Shown: in pieces, positions 27,237-49,417 of the stretch
Numbering within the stretch: position 1 is the stretch's first letter
How the letters are laid out: each line of letters opens with the position of its first letter
Source: Mugil cephalus
Lineage: Eukaryota > Chordata > Actinopteri > Mugiliformes > Mugilidae
Assembly: GCF_022458985.1 (NCBI RefSeq)
Contig: NC_061774.1
Span: forward strand, 12,452,616-12,516,615
Direction of reading: 5' to 3'
DNA length: 64,000 nt
The notes under the pieces: generated by a model
Database searches by the model: none
The model's input: the letters and a program-made list of their open reading frames with translations, nothing else
What the model was told of the DNA's origin: nothing
Program-made: the position numbers and the translations under genes

Positions 27237-27563
27237 ACAATACTGAATACTATTTGAAACTGTATTAAGGCGTAACCTCTATGGACGTGACAAATACAGC
27301 AGCAATACAGCAAATCTGTCTACATAGAACGTAACAGTACGATAGACAGTCACACCAGCAGCAAGTGTGTAGGAGGTTGAAGGAACTTATTTTTTGTCAA
27401 ACAACTGTGCAATGCCTAGCAAACATCACACGTACAAACTATAAAGGGACGATCTAGACTTAGATTGACGTCGATGAATCACAAGGTAAATTGCTTCTTT
27501 TCCAATTTATGAACAAATAATGGGTGTCAATTCCACTAAAGATAATAAAAAACAATATCTTAC

Positions 27564-29918
<2,355 letters not shown>

Positions 29919-30056
29919 CCTTATTGCGCAACGGATACAGCTGTGTCTCTTTCGAAAAACAAATTAATTTTCGATATCCGATCGAAAAACCTCTCATTCG
30001 ACTCCCTTTCCCAAATGTATCCTCTTCTGCGAAGCACCAAACAAAAGCTTTGTTAT

Positions 30057-30107
30057 GGGAGGGACATTGCCTTTATTGGCTCCTTATGTTACAGTGACAC
30101 CAAGAGG
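30057..30107 (-). promoter_or_regulatory. Promoter of the exon at 29918: CSE plus C-rich box
   Basis: CSE at 30093-30107 (coding strand CCTCTTGGTGTCACT), C-rich GTCCCTCCC about 30 bp nearer the gene. Same module as in the two preceding sister promoters. Beyond it, 30108-30836 is AT-rich with no recognisable gene. Confidence 0.6.
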
Positions 30108-30836
30108 TCAGCACTGAATACCATTTCCACATCAAATTGTATAAACGAGTTCCATAACATAGATATAAGAGATACGGGCAAACACGGAAGAACAATGACT
30201 ATCAACATCTTCCTCGAATCTACCTAAAGTAGTATTCTTCCCTTTCTTAAGATACTCAGAACAATGTGAGGACAGTACCAACGACAACCCCTCTAATGCA
30301 TTTTTGTAAATTTAGTCAGTAAGTAGGAGCTCTGACTGGGAGACTGAAGAACACCCCAACAAAAACAACAACAACTGTAAAGCAAACTGAAATATTAAAA
30401 CAATTATCCGAGTTTGGAGAGTTACACTCGAAGAGTATTTGTTACAACATTTGTTTGAAAGTTCTATTGTCGATGCAGGTTGTGCAATATACGAGCCCAC
30501 CTATGTACACCATCAAATGTAAATACGAAGGCTTGCAGACATGGTTTGAAGTGTAGCATATTTAAGGCATTTCCTCTGCAGATTCTCTCTCTTCAAGGCA
30601 CGATAACATATGTGGACGTTATTATACTCAGAGTTACATGCATCATCATACCAAGTATGATCCGTGTTGAAAACAACACCACAGGCTACTCTTTCACTGC
30701 ACAACAACGGTACGTTACCAAGCAAACAGCAAGACAGGCAGGTTTCATTTAGAGAATGTGTCACTAAGCCAATTAATGAATAAATGAATGAGTAGCAGTA
30801 CCATTGAAAACAAACAAAAACTCCTTAATATCTTAC

Positions 30837-33191
30837 CTCCTCAGATGTTCTCCTCCTGTCAGGTAGGACTAGGGTATTTGCATGGCTGCCAGGGACTATA
30901 GTAGATCCTATACTCATCCTGGGTCCAACTAACATGTATCGTTTGTCTCCAGATCGGTACTGGATGCTGTGACACAGTGTCCCATCATAATTCGGCTCTT
31001 GCAGATATTTAGGAGTATAGTCTGTGGATTTGGAGCACTGCATTGCAATCAACACGATGATACTGATGAGAAAAAGAACTGAAACTGAGCCCAAAGTTAT
31101 CATCAGGTAAAATGTAACATTGTCCTCTTCGTCTACTTTTGCTGCACTTTTAACATCAGAAGCTGCAAAAGCCTCTTTGGGCTCCACAAGTTTGACAATG
31201 ACAGTAGCTGTTGCTGAGAGTGAAACGTTCCCATTGTCTTTGACCAATATGATCAGTTTATGCTCAGTCTCGTCTGTCTCTGTCAACGAGCGAAGTGTCC
31301 TGATCTGTCCTGTGTAGCGGTCCAAACCAAAGAGACTGTGGTCAGTAACTTCCTGCAGTGAGAACAGCAACCAGCCGTTATATCCTATATCAGCGTCATA
31401 GGCTCTGACTTTAGTCACCAAGTGTCCTGCGTTCACGTTGCGTGGAATCTCCTCCACACCTTCAGCAGAGCCGTTGGAGCTGAGTGGATACAGGATGACT
31501 GGAGCGTTGTCGTTCTGATCCAGAATGAACACGTTCACTGTGACGTTGCTACTCAGTGACGGAGTACCAGAATCTGTGGCTACAACTTGGAACTGGAAAG
31601 TTTTCAGAGTCTCAAAGTCAAAACTTTTCAGTGCTGTGATCTGTCCATTTTCAGAGTTCACATTTAAGAAAGACATTACGTCATTTAGATTCCCCTCTCT
31701 AACAATATGATATGAAATTGCTGCATTGTCGTTCACATCTTTGTCAGCTGCGCTTACAGAAAATATTGACCCTCCAGCAACGTTATTCTCAGTCAGGTAA
31801 AACTGTAATGGGTTTTGGGAGAATTGTGGACTGTTGTCATTTACATCGGATATCTTAATACTGAATGTTTTAATCGTAGATAAGGGAGGTTCACCGCAGT
31901 CGGTAGCTTTTATCATCAGTTCATATTGTGACACCTTCTCTCGATCTAAAAATCCCTTTGTAACAACGGAGTATATGTTCTCCTTATAGGAGGGTTTTAA
32001 TTCAAAGGGACCATCTGAGGTTATACTTGTAATTATTTTTCCATTGACTCCAGAATCTCTATCCGTTACACTAAGCAGTGAAATAACTGTACCAAGCTTT
32101 GAATCTTCCGAGACAGTATTTGACAATGATGTGATTTCTATCTCTGGTGAATTATCATTCACGTCTTTTACTTTTATGATGACTCTACTCTCACCCGTTA
32201 ATGGGGGTGTTCCTTTATCGGATGCCTCTATATCGAGTTTATAAACATCGGTGTCTTCATAGTCCACTACTCCCTTTACTCTGATTTCTCCAGTTAATTT
32301 ATCCAAATCAAAAATATCGTAGACTTTTCGCTTCAAAGTTTTCCCAAGGTTATAACTGACTTCTCCATTCGTGCCTTCATCTGGATCCGTCGCGTTCAGT
32401 TGAAATATTTTAGTTCCAACTGCAATATTTTCTTGAACTGTAATTTCATAATTCTCCTGACTAAATATGGGACGATTATCATTACTGTCAAGAACAATAA
32501 CGGAAACATTCAATGTCCCGTATCTTGGAGGTTTACCTCCATCAATAGCTGTGACTACTAGTGAATGTTTGTAGTTTTGCTCTCTGTCTAAAGATTTTTT
32601 CAACACTAAGAATGGTATTTTATCGTCATCACTTTGGCGGATATCTATTTCGAAGTGATCATTTGACGTCAAGGTATAGGTACGAATAGAGTTAATTCCA
32701 GCATCCGGATCACGAGCAGTGTGTAGCTGAAATCGCCTACCTGGCAGTGTATGTTCCGCTACTTCAAACGCCTGATGTTTTTCTGGAAAACGTGGGGAAT
32801 GATCATTCACATCAGTAATTTCTATGACCACGTAATGCATTTCCAGTGGGTTTTCGACTAAGATTTTAAGCTCCATTAAACATGCGCCACTACCGTGACA
32901 CATATCCTCTCTGTCGATTTTCTTGTGGACATAGAGAGCCCCATTGTCCTGGTTAACCTCAAAAAAAGCGTCCTTGGTTCCAGAGGCAACACGAAAACGT
33001 CGATCGGCCAAAGAGGTGATTTCAAGACCCAGATCTTTTGCAACATTCCCGACGACAGTTCCGTCTTTAACCTCTTCTGGAATCGAGTATCGTATTTGAG
33101 ATAAAGCCTGTTTCCCGAAAAGCAGCTGTAAGGCCACATGTAAAGCAAACCAGTAGTAGTTCCTCGTTCGAGCTTTTTTTGCGGTTCCCAT
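30837..33191 (-). CDS. Protocadherin variable exon, gamma-like, 785 codons
   Basis: Begins [14 protein letters not shown], signal ending FGKQALS, mature [12 protein letters not shown]1 loop CHGSGAC. In the shared block it has ETDETEHKL (others ETDEAEHKL), a change found elsewhere only in the exon at 46161, and TDYTPKYLQ (Pro for Ser) unique to it. The donor is GAG|GTAAGA at 30836/30837 and a stop follows at once. Intact. Confidence 0.92.
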
Positions 33192-33382
33192 CGTTATCCA
33201 ACAACACGTTTACACACACAGGAGCTTAGTACTTCACCAAACCAGAAAATACGAGAACCCCACTGAACATTGCGTGTTTGCACAACGCCAGTCGACCATC
33301 GTCTCATGTGCTTATATGCAGCTCTTCAGTGGGAAACAAAAGCCTTGGAAGGGGTGGAACAATGTCGTTTTCCCGATGTAAT

Positions 33383-33397
33383 AGTGACACCCAGAGG
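33383..33397 (-). promoter_or_regulatory. CTCF-like promoter element (CSE) of the exon at 33191
   Basis: The coding strand reads CCTCTGGGTGTCACT, about 190 bp before the ATG, of the same sub-type as the element at 36405. A C-rich CCACCCCTTCC stretch lies about 30 bp nearer the gene. The rest of 33192-33853 is AT-rich. Confidence 0.58.
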
Positions 33398-33853
33398 CAA
33401 ATACTAAATGTAAACCGCACTACATTACCATTCTTTTCAAAATACACTTCCCTTCAAAACTGCAGATGGTCTTAAAACGCAATTAAATTTCATATTTCGC
33501 TTTCTATAATATCTCTCGTCGTCCACATCCACTTGCAAATCAATCAAACCAATGTCTTGCACTTTCACTGACACAATACTACTAAATAGACTAAATAAAA
33601 AATGGTAGAATTAATGCATTAGATATCAAAAGTTGATCAGAGTTTTCAGAGAGTTGTTGGTTCGAGATATCCAGATGTCTCAAATTTTAACAAGAGATGG
33701 GAACACTAATTGAGCTAAAAATCTACAATTGAAAAGAAGCAACCTATCCAGTGTTTTTGTGTAATGAATAATGGGTGTTGCTTTCTGTGGAGTATTTTTG
33801 TAGAGAGATGAATGGCAATAACATTCAGTAAAATGTCATTAACAAATTCTTAC

Positions 33854-36206
<2,353 letters not shown>

Positions 36207-36404
36207 TGTAATTCAATAATATCTATACTCTCAGGATCCTGTTAATGTAACAAACTGGTATCAGTCGCCTAAGCATCGCACAACTGCAGAACGAAGTGAT
36301 TTAAACGACTGGTGTGCTTGATTCAAGCGCTTTGCTCTGCACAGACGACAAACAAAGGGTTCATGAGGGGAGGGACAAAATCATGCAACATTTTCCGATT
36401 TAAT

Positions 36405-36419
36405 AGTGACACCCAGAGG
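36405..36419 (-). promoter_or_regulatory. CTCF-like promoter element (CSE) of the exon at 36206
   Basis: The coding strand reads CCTCTGGGTGTCACT, about 200 bp before the ATG. GTCCCTCCCC follows some 35 bp nearer the gene. Further out, 36420-37458 is AT-rich and contains a short non-LTR-like tail (separate entry). Confidence 0.6.
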
Positions 36420-37368
36420 TTTGTTCTGAAAATGATTCACATTGCTTCATCAAACGGGTGTAGAATTACCATCAGAATTCCTCTCATCCTGAGCTATCAA
36501 GTCATAACTAAAATAATTTAGTTATTGTTGAGTTAATTTGTTTCGCTCCCCATTACAGCTTAGTCTTCTCTTTCAGAACCATGGACAGCAATCACAAGAA
36601 GTCTCTCAGATTTTAATTTCAACAGCAAAACATAGCTTAGTTTCAGGGTAACTTAGTATATGTGTAGTGCTCCAATAACTCAGCAGAAATATTGAAACAT
36701 CTGCAGACTTTAGAACCGTTACAGATTAGAAGCAGCTTCAACTCATCACAAGCTGCAAACATACAGACAATGAACCATTTCCCCCCAGCAGAACTGATTT
36801 CAGCACCAAGGACAGTGGTCACTTTGACGGGCATACACTGTGCTCATTACAAAGATGAGGTCTTCTATTTCAAGTTGGTCAGTATTCACGATGACTGATG
36901 GACTGTATGCATGTGCACTGACACAAGATACAAACAAAGAGAGGGCAGAAAATACACAGTAGCTGTTGTAGAAAAAAAAAGAAAATCGAGCCATATCCCC
37001 ACATTTTGCAACCTTAATGGGCTTTTTGATATCTCCATGCACTGACACTTAGAAGAGATAACATGAAGATAGGATAAGTAACAATAACTTCAGACAAAAC
37101 TGTACAATTTTCAAGCCACACACTATGAAATAAGACATTGAGTCCAGAACTGAACCAAATACCTCGCCATCTGCGCTGCCCCACATCTGTCGCTCAGTTA
37201 CCATCTTCCTGCAAAATATGACCTTACAGGCAATATTGTAAATACATCTTTATACAAACACTTTTATCGAGACGTTATGTGCAGAGTGCCTGCAGCTTGG
37301 TTTGACGCATGTCTATGCCTTATTTTAACTTGTTTTTTTAGGTGTTCTCACACACATATTTTGTTGTA

Positions 37369-37411
37369 CCATTTCGCACAATGACAATAAAGAATTCTGA
37401 TTCTGAGTAAA
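37369..37411 (+). repeat. Possible 3' tail of a non-LTR element
   Basis: CACAATGACAATAAAG followed by AATTCTGATTCTGAG resembles the 3' ends of fish LINE or SINE copies, which close with a short tandem repeat. Only the tail is visible, so family and age cannot be given. Confidence 0.3.
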
Positions 37412-37458
37412 ACCACAAAGAACAAGTGCTTGTAAATGTTTTGATTTTACGGTCTTAC

Positions 37459-39785
<2,327 letters not shown>

Positions 39786-40030
39786 TATGCTCCTTTGTTC
39801 TTTGTCTCATATGGCATAAAAATTTTAAATAGCATCCACGAAAACTGTATATTCCATATAAATGCATCCAGTTTTGCCGAGATATAATATTTCACAAATC
39901 CACGTTTGTGTACAAAATGTACAGCCCAAATCCAAAACGATGGTATTCTCTGTGGCCGAACGGAAAAAAAGACAATTTGCAAGGGGCAGAATCTATTTTT
40001 AAGGAAGCTGTAGCGGATCCCTACTGTAAC

Positions 40031-40045
40031 ACTGACACCCAGTGG
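40031..40045 (-). promoter_or_regulatory. CTCF-like promoter element (CSE) of the exon at 39785
   Basis: The coding strand reads CCACTGGGTGTCAGT, about 250 bp before the ATG. This is close to the CTCF core CCACNAGGTGGCAG. Spacer 39786-40641 also holds a short (TTTC)n run near 40397-40413 and a very AT-rich stretch at 40560-40610. Confidence 0.62.
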
Positions 40046-40641
40046 GTCATTTCATGGTTGCATTGAATGTAAACAATAAAATAGATGATTACACTTAACA
40101 GAAGGCTCCCTAGGCTGTTCCAGGTTAAGATCGCGGAGTGATGCACAATAAAGTAAATGTCTTGTATCCTAACCGCTCTCCGTATTATAGGGGAAAAGTG
40201 GCTGGATAACTAACCTCAGGTGAAACTCATAACATATCGTTTACAATAGTTTCTTCATCGATTATCCTCTTGGCTGTCACTGATCAGTGAGTATTTGTAA
40301 CTGTAATCCTTGAAAAATCCAATATACTGAAGAAAGGTTTTCAGGACAAAGGCCATCGTATACCACTTCTAACAACCAGCTTCACTGATTATTATTTTTC
40401 TTTCTTTCTTTCTTGGTTTACTCTTGAACAAGAACCTCTAAATCGGTAAAGGAACTGACCCTTACTTGACCAAAACAGCAACAACAAAACGTGTTTTGAT
40501 TGCAACTTCGCCAGAATAACCATTCAGATGGCATTTTAAATACTTTTATAGATAGTACATGATAACTATAATAATTAATAATAATTAATAAATCAATTAT
40601 CAATTAATCTCTTTCGCAAGTCACTCAAATCATGATCTTAC

Positions 40642-42998
40642 CTCCTCAGATGTTCTTCTCCTGTCAGGTAGCACTAGAGTATTTGCGTGGCTCCCAGGGA
40701 CTATAGTAGATCCTATACTCATTCTGGGTCCAACTAACATGTACCGTTTGTCTCCAGATCTGTACTGGATGCTGTGACACAGTGTCCCGTCATAATTTGG
40801 CTCTTGCAGATATTTAGAAGTGTAGTCTGTGGATTTGGAACACTGCATTGCGATCAGTACGATGATACTGATGAGAAAAAGAACCGAAACTGAGCCCAAA
40901 GTTATCATCAGATAAAATGTAACATTGTCCTCTTCGTCTACTTTTGCTGCACTTTTAACATCAGAAGCTGAAAAAGCCTCTTTGGGCTCCACAAGTTTGA
41001 CAATGACAGTAGCTGTTGCTGAGAGTGAAACGTTCCCATTGTCTTTGACCAGGATGATCAGTTTATGCTCAGCCTCGTCTGTCTCTGTCAACGAGCGAAG
41101 TGTCCTGATCTGTCCTGTGTAGCGGTCCAAACCAAAGAGACTGTGGTCAGTAACTTCCTGCAGTGAGAACAGCAACCAGCCGTTATATCCTATATCAGCG
41201 TCATAGGCTCTGACTTTAGTCACCAAGTGTCCTGCGTTCACGTTGCGTGGAATCTCCTCCACACCTTCAGCAGAGCCGTTGGAGCTGAGTGGATACAGGA
41301 TGACTGGAGCGTTGTCGTTCTGATCCAGAATGAACACGTTCACTGTGACGTTGCTGCTCAGTGACGGAGAACCAGAATCTGTGGCTACAACTTGGAACTG
41401 GAAAGTTTTCAGAGTCTCAAAGTCAAAACTTTTCAGCGCGGATATCCGTCCATTATCTGGACTGATATTCAAGAACGCTGCGATTTTCAATTGACTGCTT
41501 TCCTCTCTAACTATGTGATAAGTTAAGGCTGCATTTTCGTTCAAGTCTTTATCCGAAGCAGAAACAGAGAATATTTGATTCCCGGCACGTTATTTTCCGC
41601 AAGGTAAAGTTCAACTGGATTATTCAAAAATTCCGGTTTGTTGTCATTCACGTCTGAAACATCGATGCTCAGAGTTTTGAATGTTGAAAGAGGAGGCTGA
41701 CCACAGTCTTTAGCTGTTACTGTGATGTCATAATGCGAAATCGATTCTCTGTCCAAGTTCTGTTTCAACACTAAAGAGTACATGTTATCCTGAATCGATG
41801 GTTTTAAATCGAATGGCACATTATCTGGAAGACTGCATATGACTTTACCGTTTAGACCAGAGTCTTGGTCTGTAATACTAATCAAAGAAACCACAGTCCC
41901 GGGCTTTGCATCTTCTGATACCTGCTTTGACAGAGAAGTCACCTCGATTTCAGGTTTATTGTCATTTTTGTCGAGAACTGTGATAATTACTGTACAGTCC
42001 GCACCTATCGGAGGTTGCCCTTTGTCGGTGGCGTGGACATCTAATTTATAAACGTCAATCTCCTCAAAGTCTATTTCACCTTTAACTCGAATATCACCAG
42101 TATATTTATCTAAAATAAATGCGTCGTATAGTTTTGGGTCAAGTTCGCCACCAAAGAAATACTCAACTTCTCCATTTACACCGTCATCCAGATCAGTTGC
42201 TTTAACTGTAATTACACTTGTATCTACCTTTACATTTTCAGGTATAGTAACCGAATATACCTCTTGGCTGAATGTAGGGTGGTTGTCGTTCGAATCGAGG
42301 ACATTGACTGTGATATTGAGAGTCCCTGATCTCGGTGGATTTCCACCATCCAGTGCAGTAAGAATCAGTTTGTGTACTTCCTGCTTTTCTCGATCCAAAG
42401 ACTTTTGCAACACCAAGAATGGTACTTTGTCTTGTCCCCTCTCTCTTATTTGTATGCTAAAATATTCATTTTGATTTATTTTATACACACGCACAGTATT
42501 GATGACAACATCTGGATCGCGCGCCGTTGGCAACTGAAAACGTCTGCCTGGAAGAATAGACTCAGAAATTTCTAATATTTTTTCTTCCTCTTGAAAGCTC
42601 GGTGAATTATCATTCACATCTACGATTTCTACTCCCACGTAATGTATTTCCATGGGGTTCTCCGCTACCATTTTGAGGTTCATCAGACAAGGGGAAACGC
42701 TTCCACAGAGCTGCTCTCTGTCGATATTTTTGTGCACATACAAGACGCCATTGTTCGAATTTACTATAAACCGAGCGTCTTCGGATCCTGTAATAATACG
42801 AAACTGTCTTTCCTCCAGTGAACTGATCTCCAGTCCCAGGTCCTTAGCGACATTTCCAACAACAGATCCCACTTTTACTTCCTCTGGAATTGAATATCTT
42901 ATCTGAGCGGAAACCTTCTCTACGCAGCTGAGCATCACAGAAAAACTGAGGGCTACCCACCAGGACCGTATCCCTCGCCTTTGTCCTCCTGTTTCCAT
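40642..42998 (-). CDS. Protocadherin variable exon, gamma-like, one 1-bp deletion; tandem duplicate of the next exon upstream
   Basis: Begins [14 protein letters not shown], signal ending VEKVSA, mature [12 protein letters not shown]1 loop CGSVSPC, intact [14 protein letters not shown]. Frame is lost at about 41580 in EC5, where it has GATTCCCGG and its twin (43804-46161) has GATTCCCCGG; the exon is 2357 bases against 2358 in the twin, i.e. 786 codons when the base is present. The twin copy shows what the reading should be. Deletion in a C run fits either sequencing error or a new null allele. It has [10 protein letters not shown] in the block, where its twin has [10 protein letters not shown]. 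The donor is GAG|GTAAGA. Confidence 0.82.
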
Positions 42999-43236
42999 AG
43001 TTTCGTTTTAGATGTTAAATGATATATCCATTCACAAGTCCTTGCGCAAAAAAAAAGTCTTTGTCACAAAATATACACTTTCAGATACAAATCCAATATT
43101 TATTTCCAATCCATGTCTCAATACCGACGGCGCTTCTTTCTGTTTAGGGTTCTGTCTTTTCACTGCCGAACTGAACAAAACCTCTCTGGAAGGGGCTGGT
43201 CCAACGTTGTAGCACTGTAGTCTATGCTGATATGAC

Positions 43237-43251
43237 ACTGACACCTTGTGG
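43237..43251 (-). promoter_or_regulatory. CTCF-like promoter element (CSE) of the exon at 42998
   Basis: The coding strand reads CCACAAGGTGTCAGT, one base from the CTCF core CCACAAGGTGGCAGT. It lies about 240 bp before the ATG. A C-rich CCAGCCCCTTCC box is about 35 bp nearer the gene. The rest of spacer 42999-43803 is a duplicate of the next spacer (46162-47065). Confidence 0.66.
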
Positions 43252-43803
43252 ACCGGACAAATTATGAGCCACGTTTAAAGCCAATCGCTACATAAAATAC
43301 CCACAATGTGCGTGTAAATTGTAGGCCGTTTACTGCAAACAACATGTTTTCACGTTTGTTGACTTTTATGAAAATGTGAACTTGGAAAAACGATATGCAA
43401 ACGGATTGTAATGGAAAACAATACTCAAGAAAGTTTGAACATACTGCTTATAAACTTTCTTTATGAAATTGAATGAATGAGAATAGTTAAATTAATTGGA
43501 AAAAAAAGAGATCCTACATTCTGGGTACACTGTCCTCAGTTGCGACCGCTGTGACTTGAAAGTATTCATAGAAAAACTATGTCCAACCTGAACCTTAAAC
43601 CCCAACTCAAAAACTACAACAGCAAAAATATGAGATAATATTTCTGTGCAAATTGCAAGAGAAATGTAAAGGGACACAGTTGAAACTAAAATGAAATTGT
43701 CACAAATCATATACCATTGCCTACTGTATGTTTTCTCGAAGCGAGGACATGACCCTGTTGAAACACAAATATATCTCCAGTTAAAAAAGAAACATGGACT
43801 TAC

Positions 43804-46161
43804 TTCCTCAGATGTTCTCCTCCTGTCTGGTAGGACTAGAGTATTTGCGTGGCTGCCAGGGACTATAGTAGATCCTATACTCATTCTGGGTCCAACTAAC
43901 ATGTACCGCTTGTCTCCAGATCGGTACTGGATGCTGTGACACAGTGTCCCATCATAATTTGGTTCTTGTAGATATTTAGAAGTATAGTCTGTGGATTTGG
44001 AGCACTGCATTGCAATCAGTACGATGATACTGATGAGAAAAAGAACTGAAACTGAGCCCAAAGTTATCATCAGGTAAAATGTAACATTGTCCTCTTCGTC
44101 TACTTTTGCTGCACTTTTAACATCAGAAGCTGCAAAAGCCTCTTTGGGCTCCACAAGTTTGACAATGACAGTAGCTGTTGCTGAGAGTGAAACGTTCCCA
44201 TTGTCTTTGACCAATATGATCAGTTTATGCTCAGTCTCGTCTGTCTCTGTCAACGAGCGAAGTGTCCTGATCTGTCCTGTGTAGCGGTCCAAACCAAAGA
44301 GACTGTGGTCAGTAACTTCCTGCAGTGAGAACAGCAACCAGCCGTTATATCCTATATCAGCGTCATAGGCTCTGACTTTAGTCACCAAGTGTCCTGCGTT
44401 CACGTTGCGGGGAATCTCCTCCACACCTTCAGCAGAGCCGTTGGAGCTGAGTGGATACAGGATGACTGGAGCGTTGTCGTTCTGATCCAGAATGAACACG
44501 TTCACTGTCACGTTGCTGCTCAGTGACGGAGAACCAGAATCTGTGGCTACAACTTGGAACTGGAAAGTTTTCAGAGTCTCAAAGTCAAAACTTTTCAGCG
44601 CGGATATCCGTCCATTATCTGGACTGATATTCAAGAACGCTGCGATTTTCAATTGACTGCTTTCCTCTCTAACTATGTGATAAGTTAAGGCTGCATTTTC
44701 GTTCAAGTCTTTATCCGAAGCAGAAACAGAGAATATTTGATTCCCCGGCACGTTATTTTCCGCAAGGTAAAGTTCAACTGGATTATTCAAAAATTCCGGT
44801 TTGTTGTCATTCACGTCTGAAACATCGATGCTCAGAGTTTTGAATGTTGAAAGAGGAGGCTGACCACAGTCTTTAGCTGTTACTGTGATGTCATAATGCG
44901 AAATCGATTCTCTGTCCAAGTTTTGTTTCAACACTAAAGAATACATGTTATCTTGAATCGATGGTTTTAAATCGAATGGCACATTGTCTGGAAGACTGCA
45001 TATGACTTTACCGTTTAGACCAGAGTCTTGGTCTGTAATACTAATCAAAGAAACCACAGTCCCAGGTTTTGAGTCTTCTGATACCTGCTTTGACAAAGAA
45101 GTAACTTCGATTTCAGGTTTATTGTCGTTTTTGTCGAGTACTTTGATGATCACTCTGCAATCAGTGCTCATCGGCGGTTGCCCTTTGTCGGTGGCGTGGA
45201 CATCTAATTTATAAACGTCAATCTCCTCGAAGTCAATATCACCTTTTACTCGAATATCACCAGTATATCTGTCTAAGCTAAACATTTCATAAATCTTATG
45301 ATCAAGTTGTCCACCAAAGAAATACTCAACTTCTCCGTTTACACCGTCATCCAGATCAGTTGCCTTAACTGTAATTACACTTGTATCTACCTTTACATTT
45401 TCAGGTATAGTAACCGAATATACCTCTTGGCTGAATGTAGGATGGTTGTCGTTCGAATCGAGGACATTGACTGTGATATTGAGAGTCCCTGATCTCGGTG
45501 GATTTCCACCGTCCATTGCAGTAAGAATCAGTTTGTGTTCCCTGTGCTGTTCTCGATCCAAAGACTTCTGCAAAACTAAGAATGGTATCTTGTCTTCGCC
45601 CCTCTCTCTAATTTGTATATTAAAGTATTCGTTTTGATTTATTTTATACACACGCACTGTATTGATAACAGCATCCGGATCTTGGGCAGCAGGTAACTGG
45701 AAACGTCTGCCTGGAAGAGTGGACTCAGAAATTTCTAGTATATAATCTTCCTCTTGAAAGCTCGGTGAATTATCATTCACATCAACGATTTCTACTCCCA
45801 CGTAATGTATTTCCATGGGGTTCTCTGCTACCAGTTTGAGGTTCATCAGACAAGGGGAAACGCTTCCACAGAGTTGCTCTCTGTCGATATTTTTGTGCAC
45901 ATACAAGACGCCATTGTTCGAATTTACCTTAAACCGAGCGTCTTCGGATCCTGTAATAATACGAAACTGTCTATTCTCCAATGAACTGATCTCCAGTCTC
46001 AGGTCCTGAGCGACATTTCCAACAACAGATCCCACTTTTACTTCTTCTGGAATTGAATATCTTATCTGACCTGAAACCTTCTCTACGCAGCTGAGCATCA
46101 CAGAAAAGCCGAGGGCTACCCACCAGGACCGTATCCCTCGCCTTTGTCCTCCTGTTTCCAT
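43804..46161 (-). CDS. Protocadherin variable exon, gamma-like, 786 codons (intact twin)
   Basis: Begins [14 protein letters not shown], signal ending VEKVSG, mature [12 protein letters not shown]1 loop CGSVSPC. EC1 has [17 protein letters not shown] where the twin and nearly all other exons have AKDLGLE. It has [17 protein letters not shown] in EC3, against [17 protein letters not shown] in the twin. The block carries ETDETEHKL, matching the far exon at 33191 rather than its own twin. Donor context is unusual: GAG-GAA|GTAAGT. The reading frame stays open for about 100 codons into the intron. Confidence 0.92.
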
Positions 46162-46397
46162 AGTTTCGTTTTAGATGTTAAATGATATATCCATTCACAA
46201 GTCCTTGCGCAAAAAAAGCCTCTGTCACAAAATATATACTTTCAGATACAAATCCAATATTTATTTCCAATCCATGTGTCAATACCGACGGCGCTTCTTT
46301 CTGTTTAGGGTTCTGTCTTTTCACTGCCGAACTGAACAAAACCTCTCTGGAAGGGGCTGGTCCAACGTTGTAGCACTGTAGTCTATGCTGATATGAC

Positions 46398-46412
46398 ACT
46401 GACACCTTGTGG
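46398..46412 (-). promoter_or_regulatory. CTCF-like promoter element (CSE) of the exon at 46161
   Basis: Identical to the copy at 43237-43251: coding strand CCACAAGGTGTCAGT. Spacer 46162-47065 otherwise duplicates 42999-43803 and contains an A-rich run near 46730. Confidence 0.66.
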
Positions 46413-47065
46413 ACCGGACAAATTATGAGCCACGTTTAAAGCCAATCGCTACATAAAATACCGAAATTTGCGTGTAAATTGTAGGCCGTTTACTGCAAAC
46501 AACATATTTTCAAGTGCGTTGACTTCCTCCTACAAAAATGTGAAAAAAAACGTTATGCCAAAGGATTGTAATGGAAAACATTACTCAAGGAAGTTTCAAG
46601 ATACTGCTAATAAAAAATAAACTTTCTTTATGAAACTGAATGGACAAGAATCGTCTGGAACAACTGCAGCTCTGTAACAAACTTGTAGTAAGTGTGCTTA
46701 AACATTATTTTTAGTTTTTCTTAAATTAATTGGAAAAAAAAAATAAATATAATAACATACATTTTGGCTATACTATCCTCAACTGTCACGATTGTGACCT
46801 GAACGTATTCATAGAAAAACTGTGTCCAATCTGAACAACCTTAAACCCCAACTCAAAAACTACCCCACCAAAAATATGAGATAATGTTTCTGTGCACATT
46901 TCAAGATAAATGAAAAGGGACACAGATAGCATTAAGATGAGATTATCACAAAGCATTTACCATCGCATACTGTATGTTTTCTCAAAGGCAGGGCATCTGT
47001 GTGGAGGACATAGCCCCTGTTGAAACACAAAAGTATCTCCAGTTGAAAAAGAAACAATATCTTAC

Positions 47066-49417
<2,352 letters not shown>

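Larger units (their letters stand above)
42999..46161 (-). repeat. Recent tandem duplication unit of about 3.16 kb (spacer plus exon)
   Basis: The exon starts at 42998 and 46161 lie 3163 bases apart. Exons, CSEs and upstream flanks are nearly identical (for example the plus-strand run from TTTCGTTTTAGATG to GGACCGGACAAATTATGAG in both). The match continues through the spacers to the donor region (CTCCAGTT-AAAAAGAAACA at 43780 and 47040), with small indels and drift increasing towards the low-coordinate end. The third exon (47066-49417) is more distant in EC1-EC5. Confidence 0.85.
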
